Positions 36,260-48,964 of a stretch of 64,000 nucleotides of DNA are shown here, in pieces. Both the position numbers and the translations under genes were made by a program. The first letter of the stretch is position 1. Each line of letters starts with the position of its first letter. Under the pieces are notes generated by a model. The model made no database searches and was not told the DNA's origin. It saw only the letters and a program-made list of their open reading frames with translations. Source of the stretch: Cryptomeria japonica (lineage: Eukaryota; Streptophyta; Pinopsida; Cupressales; Cupressaceae); assembly GCF_030272615.1 (NCBI RefSeq), contig NC_081410.1, positions 501,356,442-501,420,441 of the forward strand, given 5' to 3'.

Positions 36260-37240
36260 AAGAATAATCATAGTTCATGCAGTAGTACGAGCAACATGCT
36301 AATAATAATATTCATTATTATTCAATACATAATGCAGATCCGTAAATAAACATTTTTGTGAATTAATCATATTTATAATAAGTAGAACATAAAGCAATCA
36401 AGGTTATAATTAACTTATCATTCACGCCAGACATAAGACATGCAATATCAGGTTCTGTTATTAATTATTAAAATGAACTCTAACCACAAACAACGATGAA
36501 TTGAATAAATGTACATAAACCATTAATTCACAGACACATTAATATGAGATAAGGAAAGAGCTATAATTAATAGCAACCATGCTTCTACGATTAAACAAGA
36601 ACGTAATGAATCCACGCTACCATAGATAGAATGAGTGAAATCAAGTAACACATATGCTGAAATCTTTAATTTTTGTTCCTTGTAGACATTTGTAATCTTT
36701 CTACTGTTTTATGTTAGTTAGCCCATTCGGAATAAGGGGGTCCCAGCCAGGGGCATGTTGGGCCCATCCTCGGGTAACCCTATGAGCCCTAGGAGGCGGG
36801 ATGGGTTTGGATGGGTAGCCTAGCCAACCAGGAGCGGCCCCATCCTTCTAAATGGGTCTATTTTGTGTAACTGAATTACTATTATTGCTGATTTATATAT
36901 GTATTGCAAGGCCTATAATGTTGCAGGGAACTCAATCTAATTTATTGTCCGTTCCTACCCATTGGAGTGACGAATTTGATCCAAATCTTGAGTGAGCAAG
37001 GTAGGGACAAAAAAGGCACATTACAAGAGCACTCTCTCTCAATTGAGCCTTGTTCTATCTCCTTCAACCTTCATGCTAAATCTCTGAATTTTACATTGTT
37101 AGGGTTCAATTTTTGAATCTTCCTCTTTAGTTTTGAAAATATTCCTATTACTAGGTCATTAGCAATATAACTGGTCATTTCTTGAAGGTTGACTCTTCTA
37201 CTGCATGAATTACTCTATGGTTGTTCATATTCAACTGGAC
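36260..37240. other. Intergenic, no gene seen
   Basis: AT-rich sequence with a G-rich patch at 36725-36850 (GGGGGTCCCAGCC, CTAGGAGGCGGGATGGG) of unknown nature. Confidence 0.35.
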
Positions 37241-37254
37241 ACAAATATTTCCAA

Positions 37255-37920
37255 ATCTTTTCAAGATGGATATTGTTTTGATGTTGGGGGTAGGCCTTGG
37301 ATTTTACTGATTAACTATGAAGGTCTACCCTTTAAATATAGATAATGTTGAACTATCAATCACCTAAGTTGTCCACTCTCTCAACGTAAGGGCACAACTA
37401 CATGGTGGAGGAATACCCATGAAGATCACTTGATTAATATTGCTTCCAAGTCTATGATTGATGGTTCCTTCAAGATAATGAGTCTTCTTAAGAGGTTGAG
37501 TTTTCTCTTCTCATTCCTCATATGACGAGTAACATTCTTGAGGGGGTTTCTCATATAGTTGGCATGACTCCAAAGATTCCCCTCCTTTAGCTCTTTCAGC
37601 TTCTATTAGTAAATCCCACCCACCTTTTGTTTTGATTCAAACAATTAATCTTCAACTTTAATGCTACATTTGCCAACAAAACAATTAATTTCAACTTTGA
37701 AGCTACATTTACCTACTCACAAGGTGGTTATTCGATAATAACATCAATTAGACATTCCTTTGTTTCTATACGCCCATGGATGGGCCCTCTAAAGGGGATT
37801 TCCCTCCCTTCTAGGTTTAAAGATTTCAATGATAACATATCTTAGACAATTGTCCAAAGGCATAAGAAAGATCTTCCTAAATTTGTCTATCAATCGCATA
37901 CAAGAATAGGGTAGTCTATT
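37255..37920 (+). pseudogene. LINE ORF1 relic
   Basis: In broken frames, GGRPWILLINYEGLPFKYR is followed by sequence in place of a zinc knuckle and by LSQRKGTTTWWRNTHEDHLI. In plant L1 ORF1 proteins a YEGIPFRCRRC knuckle is followed by a Trp-Trp phrase in the same arrangement. The knuckle cysteines are not preserved here. The end, MGPLKGISLPSRF, resembles the fragment at 34.4 kb. No ORF2 follows. Confidence 0.45.
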
Positions 37921-38680
37921 AATGTTTAGGCTAGATCTTTGGCACTATTTTGTACCTTGCAGCTTGAATGCAATTGTGTTGGTTCTCGCTTGACAACTTG
38001 GTTGCAGTTTTAATTCCTCCCACTCAAGAGAATGTTGTGTTTACTTTAAGTTGTTCTATCTAATGTATAGAACTTTTGACATCTTCAATCTAATGTATAG
38101 AACTTTTGACATCTTCAAAACTAGTTTCCTTTTTTCCTTTTTTATTGCACAAAGCAAATTTACAAAGAATATGTTGCTGTGCAAGTAGCTGGAAAGAGAA
38201 TAGACCAGTCTAACTAATTTAACAACAGCCACTAGAAAGCTGAAAGAAACAGTCATTAAAGAATATGTTAACAGCAAGTAGCTGGAAAGAGAATAGACCA
38301 GTCTAACTAATTTAACAACAGCCACTAGAAAGCTGAAAGAAACAGTCATTCAATTGCATACAAGAGTGAAGGATGTGAAATTGAATAGGGTAGTCTATCA
38401 ATGTTTAGGCTATATCTTTGGCACTCTTTTGTACCTTGCAATTTGAATTCAATTGTGTTGGTTCTAGCTTGGCAACTTGGTTGCAGTTTTAATTCCTTCC
38501 ACTCGAGAATGTTGTGTTTACTTTTGAGTTGTTCTAGCTAATGTATAATGTATAGAGTTTTTTATGTCTTCTAAACTAATTTCCTTTTGTTTATATTGAA
38601 CAAAACAGTTTTACGAAGAATATGCTACCAGCAGGTAGATGGAAAAAGAATAGACCAGCAACTAAATTAATAACTAATTT
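37905..38680. repeat. Nested direct duplication
   Basis: A block beginning CATACAAGAATAGGGTAGTC near 37900 recurs near 38355, including TTTGGCACT...TTTGTACCTTGCA and GGTTGCAGTTTTAATTCC. Within it, a segment of about 96 bp containing AGTAGCTGGAAAGAGAATAG is duplicated in tandem between about 38160 and 38350, and a 35-bp piece (CTAATGTATAGAACTTTTGA) is doubled at 38060-38118. These are duplications at three scales. No gene is seen, and 38690-40130 also shows none. Confidence 0.75.
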
Positions 38681-40134
38681 GCTTTAATCAAAAACATATT
38701 ATATCATACATAAGCATTATGTTAATAACTTAAATCTAAGTTCAAGTATCAGATGGAGATATAGACTAAATCCAAGAGGGATATGATATCCCGAATTAAA
38801 TCTATGTTCAAGCATATCAGATGTCTCTTGACTTAAACATGCTAGTGGCTCTCTAGTTTGTAGTCATAGCTTTAGTGACATATAATGTAATGCAAATCAC
38901 TCTAGGACCCAGCTAGGGTCTTCCCCACTCTCAATAATAATCATCACAACATGGTGCTTGCAAATGAGGTTCTACACGCCAATGCAAAACTCCTCCAATT
39001 GGCATTGGCCATTTCACCATTTTGCACACATGACGAGAGAATTTTTTTAATAAAGACAATTTAAAAAAAAATTCATACAAAATTGAACTGATCAAATAAA
39101 ATCAATAATAATGATCAAAGTAGTTAGTGACCATATTTAAACACTATCAATCCACTTAAGATATTGATCCATCCACTTAAGATATTGATCCAGTAAGTAA
39201 ATCGGATGAGCCACCTTCATCTCTGTTAGTGTAGAACTCGCTATCCTACAATATAAATTGTCTTTGCATATCTATTTTGTTTAATAATTGAATATGCTCT
39301 TTTAGGCTTGAAATTTAGACCTTTGGGAGTGACTATGTTTAGTTTGTAACAATGGTCAATCAAGGTTTCTCTATGCTTGATTTGAAAACTTTGGATATTT
39401 TATCATTCCATTTATTTTTGGTATAATTAGCATAGCATCTCATCAATAAAGTACAAAACTTTCGGAAATTTTTAAAAAACTAAAGTTAGAGAAAGAGTAA
39501 GGATATAATGAAAATGATGGTTTGCTGAAACGTGTGCAATTTAGTTCTGTGATTGACACTAAGGCAAGCTTTGAGAAAAGAAAAGACTTTCAAAATATTC
39601 TTTGTACAAGGAAAGAGAGAAAATGAATCCCTCATCCTTCGAGAGACAACGAGAGTTTCTTGATTGTATTTGAAGTTCCCAATATTATTATTCTTTGCCA
39701 CGTTAAACTAAGGAACAAGCTCAAAAGGATTCAAAATGATTCCATCATACTAAAGTACGATAGACTATAGCCTCGTTAACAAGCCCCACTCACATGAATA
39801 ATAAAGAAATAAACCTACCCAGATGTTGACAGTCTTTCTAAAAGCTATTTCGTTGATAGTATATTCTAATTACATTACCACAAACCCCATCTAGAGCATG
39901 CCCCAACATAAGACACTTTCTAATATCTTTGAGCTGAGGATAACGTATACACACTTGGCAGTGAACCCTTCATCGGGTTCTTCAAAATGGTGATTAATAC
40001 TCTTGGAACGTGGCTCAACGTTTGCTCCAGACATTTGGCCCCTTCAATGCAAGATTTTTACACTACCGAGTCTTTCAACAATCATTTTCACATTGTTCCT
40101 AGTCTACACCTAATTTAGGATTCTTACTTTCATA

Positions 40135-40800
40135 ATGATCTTTCATGTTTTTTATTTTTTTATTTTTTGGGGTTTTTACTATTTTGTATTATTTTTAAAA
40201 TTTACTATTTTGATATATCTACATATATACCAAGAGACCTGCATTACCAACCCAAATAAGGGCATTGAGGGGGAAGATCGGCTGAACCATACAAGATCTA
40301 ATAACTGGATTAGAGGATTCCTTCTTTCTAAATATTTTATAAGACTGGTTTCCAGACATTCTGATCCAAATCAGACCCCACAAAGGCCTCAACAACTTGC
40401 TAACGATCCACCCGGCCCACAAGAGGAACCCAAAATTTATGGCTGCAACAAAGAGCACAACAGAAACCACAAAGGAATGTTCATGAGGCGAGGAAGACAA
40501 CGCTGCCAAAGTAGGCACTCCAAATGTCACCAATGGAGGTTAAGGCGCAAGGCCCAAAAGGGAGGTTCATTGGGAAGTGCAAGGCCCAAATTTTAGCTGA
40601 TAAACGCACATATTCATCCAATTCAACTCAAATGCACACAAACGCAGGCTATGAAAGAGCCTCAGTTTTTGGAGACAGCGCAAAAAGAACCAAGCGTGTT
40701 GCCAAAATTATAAACAAGAATCAACCCAAAATTGAAGTGGATGATAGGGTAGTCTTACACACACAGCATAGAGAACCTTTCTTAGGGTGATCGAAAGTAA
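40135..40800. other. Unassigned open frames on both strands
   Basis: Plus frames at 40135-40596 (153 codons) and 40524-40790, and a minus frame at 40219-40533 (104 codons), overlap. The second plus frame is basic (AKRTKRVAKIINKNQPKIEV). None has a motif I recognise and codon use does not favour one of them. This is probably decayed transposon sequence, but the type is not clear. Confidence 0.2.
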
Positions 40801-40859
40801 GGTGCCACAGCTTCAACAATTAGACTACCTTCCCCCAACACCACAGCCCTAAGCTAAAC

Positions 40860-42200
40860 ACTAATCCCAATCAATCACATATTAACAAAAAATGACAGTG
40901 CCCCTAGACACACGAGTAGATATCAATCACTTCTAAAAGATGGGCTTATTAGTTCTGAGAAACCCATGAATGAAGCTCCAAAAAGCCTGGCTGCATGTTG
41001 AAGTATTCCAAGCCTTGGTACTTATCTTCGTCCAATACATCAAATCCCAAAACCACCCACATGAGCCGAAAAGGTGTACGGAATCGCACCAAAAAAATTA
41101 GGTAGACAATATCATCCTTTTATCACCCTCAACCAATGCTTTCATACCCTTCGCCATATGGGCAAATGAGAGTTGTTTTGGTGGTGTTGTTTTGGTGATG
41201 ACTTTGGGAGTCAATTCCCAAGCAGCTGCAAACCCGCCTAGAAAAATCCGCATGCCTAGTGCATTGATCAAGCCTCACACACTTTGTAAACCTGAAATGG
41301 GAACAGCTGCCCTAGTAGCAAAAGGTTTGCAGGGGAGGATGGAAGCAAAAATTGCTGCAGCTTTTTTCCAATTATAAAAAATATTTGTTAAACAGTGATT
41401 AAGTATATTAAGCATAACATATTATAACGTTATAAAGCCTATTCTTTTGTATTGTTGATTGTACTATAAATATATTTTATTGTATCACTTACCTTTACCC
41501 ATAGAGGTCCATAGAGGTCCTATGGTTTATTGGCACAAACAAGATTTTAGGGTACTTACCACTCTCGAGAGATAAGATTAAGGGCAATGTGAAAAGTTTT
41601 ACTGCTTATGCAATGTTGAACAAGCCAACCTCTTCCATACGGGAAATTTTGCAGAAGAATTTTCTCATAAAATTGATTATTTTGTTTTTTAAACATAAAA
41701 GCTCACACATTAAAACAACAATTTACAAAGGCGGTACATGAATCTTAAAAAAACGCATGGCACACTAATTCCAAAAAGTCTAGGAAATCCAAATGTAATA
41801 AAAATTGACAATCAACAAGATAAAAGGAAGCCTCCAAACCCTATAGATAAAGCAGAATGACTTGTTCCCCTTAAGATTGTACATGCTCTAAGTGTTGGAA
41901 GTGATGTTTGCCTTTGAATTTGCACATCCAAAAAACCTGAATGCCTATCAAAAAAACCTTCCAAGACGCCAAAACATGAACCATAAAAAGAGAGAATTGT
42001 TGACCTAGCTAAATATATTTAGGTTTCTATATTCAAGTCCTCACACCATCCTACATTGCATAATAAAAATAAAAGAACTCCAAACTTCAACACGATTATA
42101 TTTTAATTTAAGGAGGTCTGAGAAACTCCACACAAAGAAGACTGAGTTGGCTCTGTGCATCATCCCCAAAAAGAATAAGATCACCCTTTCCCACGAGTCA
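40860..42200. other. Intergenic, no gene seen
   Basis: AT-rich sequence. A 61-codon frame at 41192-41377 has no recognisable motif. Confidence 0.35.
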
Positions 42201-42204
42201 GAAA

Positions 42205-42376
42205 ATGCCAACTTTAATCAAACGACTACCCAACTGCATTATTTTTCATGTTTGAGAAATCATTCCAAAGGCTGGTAACCTATAAATAAAATGCCCACTT
42301 TAATCAAACGACTACCCAACTGCATTATTTTTCATGTTTGAGAAATCATTCCAAAGGTTGGTAACCTATAAATAAA
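42205..42376. repeat. 86-bp tandem duplication
   Basis: Two copies, 42205-42290 and 42291-42376, start ATGCC(A/C)ACTTTAATCA and end CTATAAATAAA, and differ at about two positions. Such high identity marks a recent event. Confidence 0.9.
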
Positions 42377-42379
42377 AGA

Positions 42380-44176
42380 ATAACTCTCCAAATTATAAGT
42401 ATTTGAGCTTAAGAATTCATCCCCACTACAGCAAAAATTCGCCCACATACCATCTCTAATATCAGTTGACAGCAAGAGCTATATTGTGAAAAAGGGAAAA
42501 TCTTGTGTGCCTAAACGGCCTCTCTTTAGATTGGCAAATTTTATCCTGGTTAATTCAAACGTCATTCCTTTTTCTCTAAATTTCCTTCCCAAAAGCACTT
42601 TCTAACTTTACTATCCAAATCATGAAGGATATCGTTTAGAGCTGAAAGGGTCAAACCTATAAACCAGGTGAACTTGAATCATAAATAGGACAATATGGTT
42701 TGTTCAATGACTGATATAATAATGCTGAACAAAATCCAACATAACATTCCAGTCTTTTTTCCCAAGGCAAGTGATTAATCAAACTTAGGGTAAATCTTTA
42801 ACAAGATTGCATACATTAAAACTATGCAAAAGGATTGGTGGGCTCCCCCATATTTACAATTACGCTTATAATATATATTATTTTTTAGGGTACAGCCAAA
42901 TAAATGTCAGTTCAACATAGACACCCTTTCATTGAAACCTCACAAGAGGATATCATTTTCATTTACTTCATAAAATATACATTGTGACAATTCCTTTGAA
43001 AGTTGAAACAAAGAAAGGACAGCACTTATGAAAAAACACGAGCATACTTAAGGAAAGGTAGCAATAATGGGAAGATAAGTTGTAAACAAAGCATATCAAT
43101 GTTGAATGACCATATAAGATACCACCAGCTCCTCTTACAATATGAGAACAGAAAAACCTAAACGATGTTTAGGCACTTTTAAGTGTTGGGAAGCCAAGTA
43201 GATAAAGCACATACAAAAACCATGGGATATTGGAGGGTATCACAAGGTAGTTCATGCACTGGCACATATGGAAAACTGGGAGATTGGAGGGGCATTGCCA
43301 AGTAGTTGAGGACAACTGTTATACAGTATGAAAGATAGCCAATACTGGAATTGAATGCAGCTAAAGCACAAATGGCAATAGAATATGATAAATTACACAA
43401 TAAAAAGAGCAAAACAAAAACTGTGAAAATAATATGATCAGGTTAGACTAGTCAAGCCACTTACATAAGGCTTAGACTAGTCAAGCCACCTGCATAAGGC
43501 TTCTACACTGTAAATTTAAAAAAGCTCTAGTGGTTTTGCATGTTTGGATGAGAAATCAATGATGAGCAATACCATAATAATTACTTAGCTAGTCTTAAGG
43601 GATTTTTAAAATCAAAGCTGGAACTAACAAACATAAAAGAACTCTTATCAATTACTGATCAAAAAGTTATAATTCAACTTACAATATGGATCCAACACAA
43701 TATTTTGCATGTCATTTATATGTTGAACCAGTTACGTGATTGAGCATCTGACCATAAGAATTATAGTCATATCAAAAAACTGTAGGTACTCAAATAAGAG
43801 GCTAAAAACTGTCCAACGTCAATATTTGGGTAACCAGATTGATTGTGAAGCATGTTTGAAGAGAATAATTATTTAAGTAAGATTTGAAAGGCGGTGAAGA
43901 TTATTTTATGCATGCCTATTTGAAAATCTACATGTGATTGCATTTATTTCAAAATAGGGCAAGAGATTTGTTTCCAGAGCAGCAATAAGTCTCTGCATGC
44001 AAAGATGAAATAGAAATGGTATGGTCATGCCTGTAACTCTGTTGAAATGTCGTCAATTACTTTCCAAATGAAATGCCTAATTCTAGTGTCAACTTGATAT
44101 ATATAGGCAATGATGTAATCTTAGTATATGCTTGGACAATGCAATAGACAAGCTTCAGTCAGAATAACTTAGAAGA
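42380..44176. other. Intergenic, with a 31-bp tandem repeat
   Basis: No gene is seen. TTAGACTAGTCAAGCCAC is repeated 31 bp apart at about 43443-43505. The frame 43179-43412 on the minus strand is not recognisable. Confidence 0.4.
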
Positions 44177-44185
44177 AAGATAACC

Positions 44186-45067
44186 TAAGTTACCGGTTCG
44201 GGTTCGAAGAACCTGGTACGCTGGTACGGCAAAATTTTGAGAAGGGGTTTGGGTTCGTTTGGGTTCGTTAGTACAAAAACATGTAAATTATATATATATG
44301 CAGCCTATAAGCATGAATTAAGATTAGCATGTCACATAGCATCATATAAACAACAAAACCAACATAAACTTGTAATCATAGCATCATGATCATACCATAA
44401 CAGCATCATATACATCAAGTTTAATATCAAAATGATAAAATATTCAAGTATCATTGTTTCAACTTTCAACAATTTAAAGTTTGATCATCAAATGGACTCT
44501 CTAATGGGGGTTTGGGGCAACACCCCCAACGGGGTCAAGGGGCAGCGCCCAGTGGGGTCAAGAGGCAGAGCCCCTTGCGGGGTCGAGTGGCAGCGTCGCA
44601 AGGTCCCACACGGAACTCCATGGCATGCATCAATTTTCTGCTTTTTTAAGACGTCAGGAACAAGGCCAAAGAAGTCAAAATTCTGATCAAGGTGCATTCT
44701 CCCATACGGGAATTGTGTTTTCTGACTTGTTCTTTCGTACAGACTTGTGCTTCTCTCTTGGTTGTACGATGCATAGGTGTGTGGCTTGAGACATAGGGTC
44801 ATTTTAATTTTTTATGTGGTGGAATTCAAAAAAAATTAAATTTTGCAAAAAAAAAAATCCATTTTTGGGCTGTCAGACCCCTGGGTTCGACTTGGGTCCT
44901 CTTGGGTTCGACCCTGGGTCCTCTTGGGTTCGCCCTGGTTCGAACCAGGCCTGTGAACCACGAACCCTGTCCGAACCACAGGCGAACCAGACCCGAACCC
45001 CGAACCCCGAACCAGGACCGTACCGGACCAGTACCAGGTGTCTAGGGGGCCAAACCCGGTAACTCAG
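44186..45067. mobile_element. Non-coding Mutator-like element with imperfect TIRs
   Basis: The ends are inverted copies of AGTTACCGG; further in, ACCTGGTAC and GGTACGG match in order, giving imperfect terminal inverted repeats of about 45 bp. AAGATAACC flanks both sides (44177-44185 and 45068-45076), a 9-bp TSD typical of Mutator-like elements. The interior has GC-rich G-run/C-run phrases (GGGGCAACACCCCC) and many GGTTCGA/CGAACC motifs at the right end, with no transposase. The open frame 44488-44802 is shadow coding of the GC-rich phrases. Confidence 0.75.
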
Positions 45068-45211
45068 AAGATAACCGATTGTAATTCATTATATATCTCG
45101 ATCCAAGATTTTTCCAATCTGGCATGTATCCATCTCCTCCAAGGCATAGGAAGCTATACATTCCTCAAAAAATACATCGTCTATGTCTATTAAAACATTT
45201 TAAATGCATGG

Positions 45212-45680
45212 TAATTTGGTTATGGACAGATCACAATGGACATTACAAGTTAGATATATCATAAAAGTCAGAAGTTGCAGTACAATTTACAATGCCTCAT
45301 TTATCTACTGATATAGACTAAAAGCCATTACAGTTTGCACATTTCTAAAGGGAGATGATGGCAACCGGTATAAAATTTCACATAAGTAAACATTTAGTGA
45401 ATCGAGAGAACCTTCCCTCTTGTTACAGCCACCTTTTTTAGTACACAGTAATTTGGCACCTTTTGAGTACAGTAATTTAGCTATGTACAGGTCACAATGG
45501 ACATAACAAGTTAGATAAATTCTTGTAAAAGATAAAAGCAGCACTATGATTTACACTGCCTGATTCGCCTACAGATATGTAATAGAAATCAATACAGTTT
45601 GTATATTTCTTAAGGGAGATAACTGCAACCAGCAGAAAATTTTGTATAAATTGTGAGAGCCTTCCCTCTTGTTACAGCCA
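45212..45680. repeat. About 230-bp tandem duplication 3' of the bHLH gene
   Basis: Copy 1 (45212-45431) and copy 2 (45473-45680) both run from TAATTT(G/A)G...ATG(G)ACAG to CCTTCCCTCTTGTTACAGCC, with clear divergence between them. There is no coding content. The downstream end of the bHLH gene lies to its right. Confidence 0.75.
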
Positions 45681-45972
45681 TGTACCTTGAGGATAGAAGC
45701 AGAACTTAGCTAGAAAAGGCAAGACAGAAAATATTTCCCAGTTTCCCAAGATTCTCAAAGATAGTACAAATTAAAATTAATAAATGTTGATCCAGGCCAT
45801 TTTAACAAGTGAAGATCCACCTGTTGGCCAGATTTTCCTGCATAACATTCATGATTGTAAGGGATATAAAAACACAAATGCAAACAACACATAAAACAGT
45901 ATAATTCAAAAGCATTTAATAGAATACATGCAAAATCAAACATAAAGCATGCAACTACACATTTACAGATTC

Positions 45973-45978
45973 ATTTAT
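45973..45978 (-). terminator. Candidate poly(A) signal of the bHLH gene
   Basis: The minus strand reads AATAAA about 440 bases after the bHLH stop codon. Another, less canonical AATAAG lies close to the stop near 46386. No cleavage site can be told from sequence alone. Confidence 0.4.
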
Positions 45979-46413
45979 TGAGTTGGCTACAAAATCAGGG
46001 CACTAAAATGGCACATGTCAATCAAGTACCTGACAACTTTTTGTACGCCCCCACTTAGTTGAACCGATTGGTGATAGAAGTACAGGTTACTCGAGTTACA
46101 CACCTACACCTCCTTTTCCACTCAGTTGGTAAGGTTTGACAAAGTTCAGCAAGTGCATTAATATACTTCTCTCAAATAAGGAAAAAATCTCATTACCTAC
46201 AGACCTTCAAAATTTGATTTGGCAGCATTTGCTCTGCCTTACAGAATTTCAAGCATTTGGTCACACTGCTTCCTCCATCATATGCCTCTGAAGGAATGGA
46301 TAGATGACCTCCTGATTCTTTAGTATTCTTTACTATCATACAGGCAATATAAGAGATTACAGAAAGATTATATATGACTGGTGTATCTTATTGAGCAAAG
46401 CTTTAGAGAACTG

Positions 46414-48180
46414 TCATTGCCCTTGTTTAGGTGTCCATCCAGAAATAGCCTCCAGTAGTTGTTCTTTAGTCAGTGCCTGGGATGCCCCGAGCTTAATCAC
46501 AAATGTATGAAGAATACTTTCATTAGCTGCAGAAATGTTTGCATGATTGACGTCCAATTGCATTCTTTGCAATGCAAGCATTACCCTACCAACTGGATGG
46601 CTTTCCTTTGGGCAGCTAACCCTGACAGTAGCTTCTCCACTCATCACCTGAACATCTATGTTAGAAATGGGATCTATGTTTCTGCCATCTTGTACATTGG
46701 ACTTAAACTGCTGCTGCTGTTGCTCCTTTTCTATTTCCATATCCTTTACTTTGTTCTGCAGTTCCTGAATGTAAGCAATAGCATCACCTAATAGTGAAGC
46801 TTTATCCATTTTTGAGATGTTGGGCACCACAGCTCGCAACGCATAAAATCGTTGGTTAAGTTTCTCGCGGCGTTGACGCTCTGCTTCAACGTGATTGAGT
46901 GGCTCTTCTCTTCCATTAGCCGGTTTCCTTCCCCTTTTTCTTGGTCTTCTCTCTTCAATCACCACAGGCCTGCGATCATCTCTACAGGAAGCTTCAACAT
47001 CTGAGTGCTCTTCAGACTCCATCATACTTGGTCGTGCAGACACAACACTTAGAGAAGAACCTGCAACACTAAGAGATGAAAGTCTTCCAGTAGGTTTAAT
47101 TAGATCATGAGTATTATAAATCTCTCCAGCTTCACCATTACTGGCATGGTTCCAATTTGCTGAATGCAAGCCATTCTGATTAGTGGTTGCATAAGTTATC
47201 CTTTGCTCATTTGAGATATAAGGTGCGTGAGAGTATGGTGTACCAAAGGCCGTGTGGTAATGACGATCTCTTTCTTCCACTTTGGTGACCACAGGTTCCG
47301 TAGATTTATTGAGCTCGTGGCCAAAAATTTTCCAATCTACAGAAGGCTTATTAACAGGTGGAGGAACTTTGGCATTTATAGGATTTACCCTGATTGGATT
47401 TGGTGAAAAGGGCATAAATGGAGAAACCTTAACTGTTTGTCGAGGTCGAATCTCATTACTGATATTTTCCTTGAAGCTAGACCTAATCCTATCTATGGAA
47501 TCTTTGCTTTCCCTGATCATCTCCACAGACCCAACTTCCAATATGCCATTTTCCATTGGCACACATACAAGAGTCTGAAAGCCACCTATTTTGGCAAGAT
47601 ATGATCTGGTGCAAAAACTTGTAGGCAATTTACTCAGTTCATTCAGCCAGATATGCTTCCCACTGTTAAGGGTCTGGCCAGGAACACCAATTCCTCGAGG
47701 AAAGGAATAGTACATAGACGTCAAATAAAACATCTCTGTATCAGAAACATTCTCTAATCCTGCAACAAAATTACTATCCTCTTCACAGCCACCACCAAAA
47801 AAGCTTTGGAGTTTCTGCAATACCTTTTTCTTTAGTTGATCCCTATCCGCAAACCTCTGATCAAAAACTCTTGCCTGATCAGCTTCCTGGCCCTCCCGAG
47901 GGCCCTTGAAGTAGCCATCACCCCATCCAAGAACCATGTCTCCATTTTTTGATCTTGAAAGCTGCCAGAAAATAGCATAAGTCCAGCTTACTGATGAAGA
48001 TTCAACAAGGTTTTGAAGCTTCTGCTGCAATGCACCATCACTGAGGGCAGACACTAATCCTTCGGAAGATACATAGCTCATCATTAAGTGATCAAAGGCA
48101 TTGGGCCCTATAAGCGAGTTCACCATAGCCTTATCTTCCTCGCTCCAGAACCTCAGTGCCCCACCAGCCTCACTTCCCAT
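46414..48180 (-). CDS. bHLH13-like: bHLH-MYC transcription factor, JAM-like (bHLH subgroup IIId)
   Basis: This is a nuclear DNA-binding protein of 588 residues in a single open coding exon. Residues about 55-220 form the bHLH-MYC N-terminal domain, with [12 protein letters not shown] and GWGDGYF (86-90). The order [23 protein letters not shown] and SGKHIWLNE matches the bHLH13/bHLH3/bHLH17 (JAM) group rather than MYC2. A basic nuclear-localisation-like stretch ([10 protein letters not shown], 411-420) leads into the bHLH (about 426-480), which keeps the H430, E434 and R438 contacts for E-box/G-box sites. An ACT-like domain fills about 505-575. JAM proteins in angiosperms repress jasmonate responses by competing with MYC2; the same role here is an inference. 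The start is ATG at 48180, or in frame upstream if a 5' intron is spliced. It is the only intact gene in the window. Confidence 0.95.
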   Translation of the reverse strand: MGSEAGGALRFWSEEDKAMVNSLIGPNAFDHLMMSYVSSEGLVSALSDGALQQKLQNLVESSSVSWTYAIFWQLSRSKNGDMVLGWGDGYFKGPREGQEADQARVFDQRFADRDQLKKKVLQKLQSFFGGGCEEDSNFVAGLENVSDTEMFYLTSMYYSFPRGIGVPGQTLNSGKHIWLNELSKLPTSFCTRSYLAKIGGFQTLVCVPMENGILEVGSVEMIRESKDSIDRIRSSFKENISNEIRPRQTVKVSPFMPFSPNPIRVNPINAKVPPPVNKPSVDWKIFGHELNKSTEPVVTKVEERDRHYHTAFGTPYSHAPYISNEQRITYATTNQNGLHSANWNHASNGEAGEIYNTHDLIKPTGRLSSLSVAGSSLSVVSARPSMMESEEHSDVEASCRDDRRPVVIEERRPRKRGRKPANGREEPLNHVEAERQRREKLNQRFYALRAVVPNISKMDKASLLGDAIAYIQELQNKVKDMEIEKEQQQQQFKSNVQDGRNIDPISNIDVQVMSGEATVRVSCPKESHPVGRVMLALQRMQLDVNHANISAANESILHTFVIKLGASQALTKEQLLEAISGWTPKQGQ

Positions 48181-48184
48181 TTTT

Positions 48185-48964
48185 CTAGATCAAATTTCAG
48201 ATTTATCAGTGCAATTTTAAGCCCATTCACTGCTACACCCTGCAACCCACTACCCTCTTGACAGCAAACAAGGCCTCTGTAACGGCCACTAGTTACCACA
48301 AACTACCTAAATCCGTCTCCTGTCCAAAACCCTCGCTTATCATTCATCCCCTAGAACACTTACTTGATTCTTGTTACAAATTGCAGCACGGAAATCAAAC
48401 GAACAGGGAAAAATCATTACTCTGCGAAGCAACTACACGTGAATATTCGCCATGTCTGCTACAAAACAAAGCACAAAAGGTTCCCAGTACGTCACATATC
48501 CTGACACTAGAAAAAAAATCCACTACCATCCAAGATCCCATAGTTCTAATGCAATTAGGCTTTCAATTCAAGAAGGTTTACCATCGCATTTCATAAATAA
48601 ACACAGCGGTATAAAATTTCAACCTGTATCCAGCTGCGGTTTTCTCGCAATGAACCACCCAAAAAAACCCAATCCCCAAACAAGACCTGGAATCAGCCAA
48701 AACCCCACAGTGTTTGTTTCAATTAAAATATCAATCAACTCAATGAGGATTTTTACTGCGTTTTACAAATACAACACAACAGGCACCACAAAAACAATAT
48801 CAACCCATTTCCAGCAGCAGGAAACTTCCCTGCAATATATCCCCAGAAAAACCCTCACACAAAAAGCAACATCCCTATAATCAGAATCCAAAAATCCACA
48901 ATAAGAACAATTTTTGAAAATTTTCCTTTTTCCAAGAAAGCCACAAAATACCGCATATACTTAC
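48185..48964 (-). other. Putative 5' intron of the bHLH gene
   Basis: A strong donor, GCG|GTAAGT, lies at 48964-48959 on the minus strand and an acceptor GATCTAG at 48185, four bases before the ATG at 48180. The 780-bp interval is AT-rich compared with the exon. Splicing would join ATGGATTCGCG to AAAAATGGGAAG, which is in frame with the main protein. The intron carries a G-box CACGTG at 48436-48441. The prediction rests on splice-site sequence only. Confidence 0.55.

Noticed and set aside
44880-45010. tRNA gene suggested by GGTTCGAACC
   Set aside because: The word is repeated many times with no A-box or cloverleaf around it; it belongs to the MULE-like element.
46459-47578. Plus-strand ORFs across the bHLH gene
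   Set aside because: They lie antisense to a clear bHLH-MYC coding sequence and have no motif.
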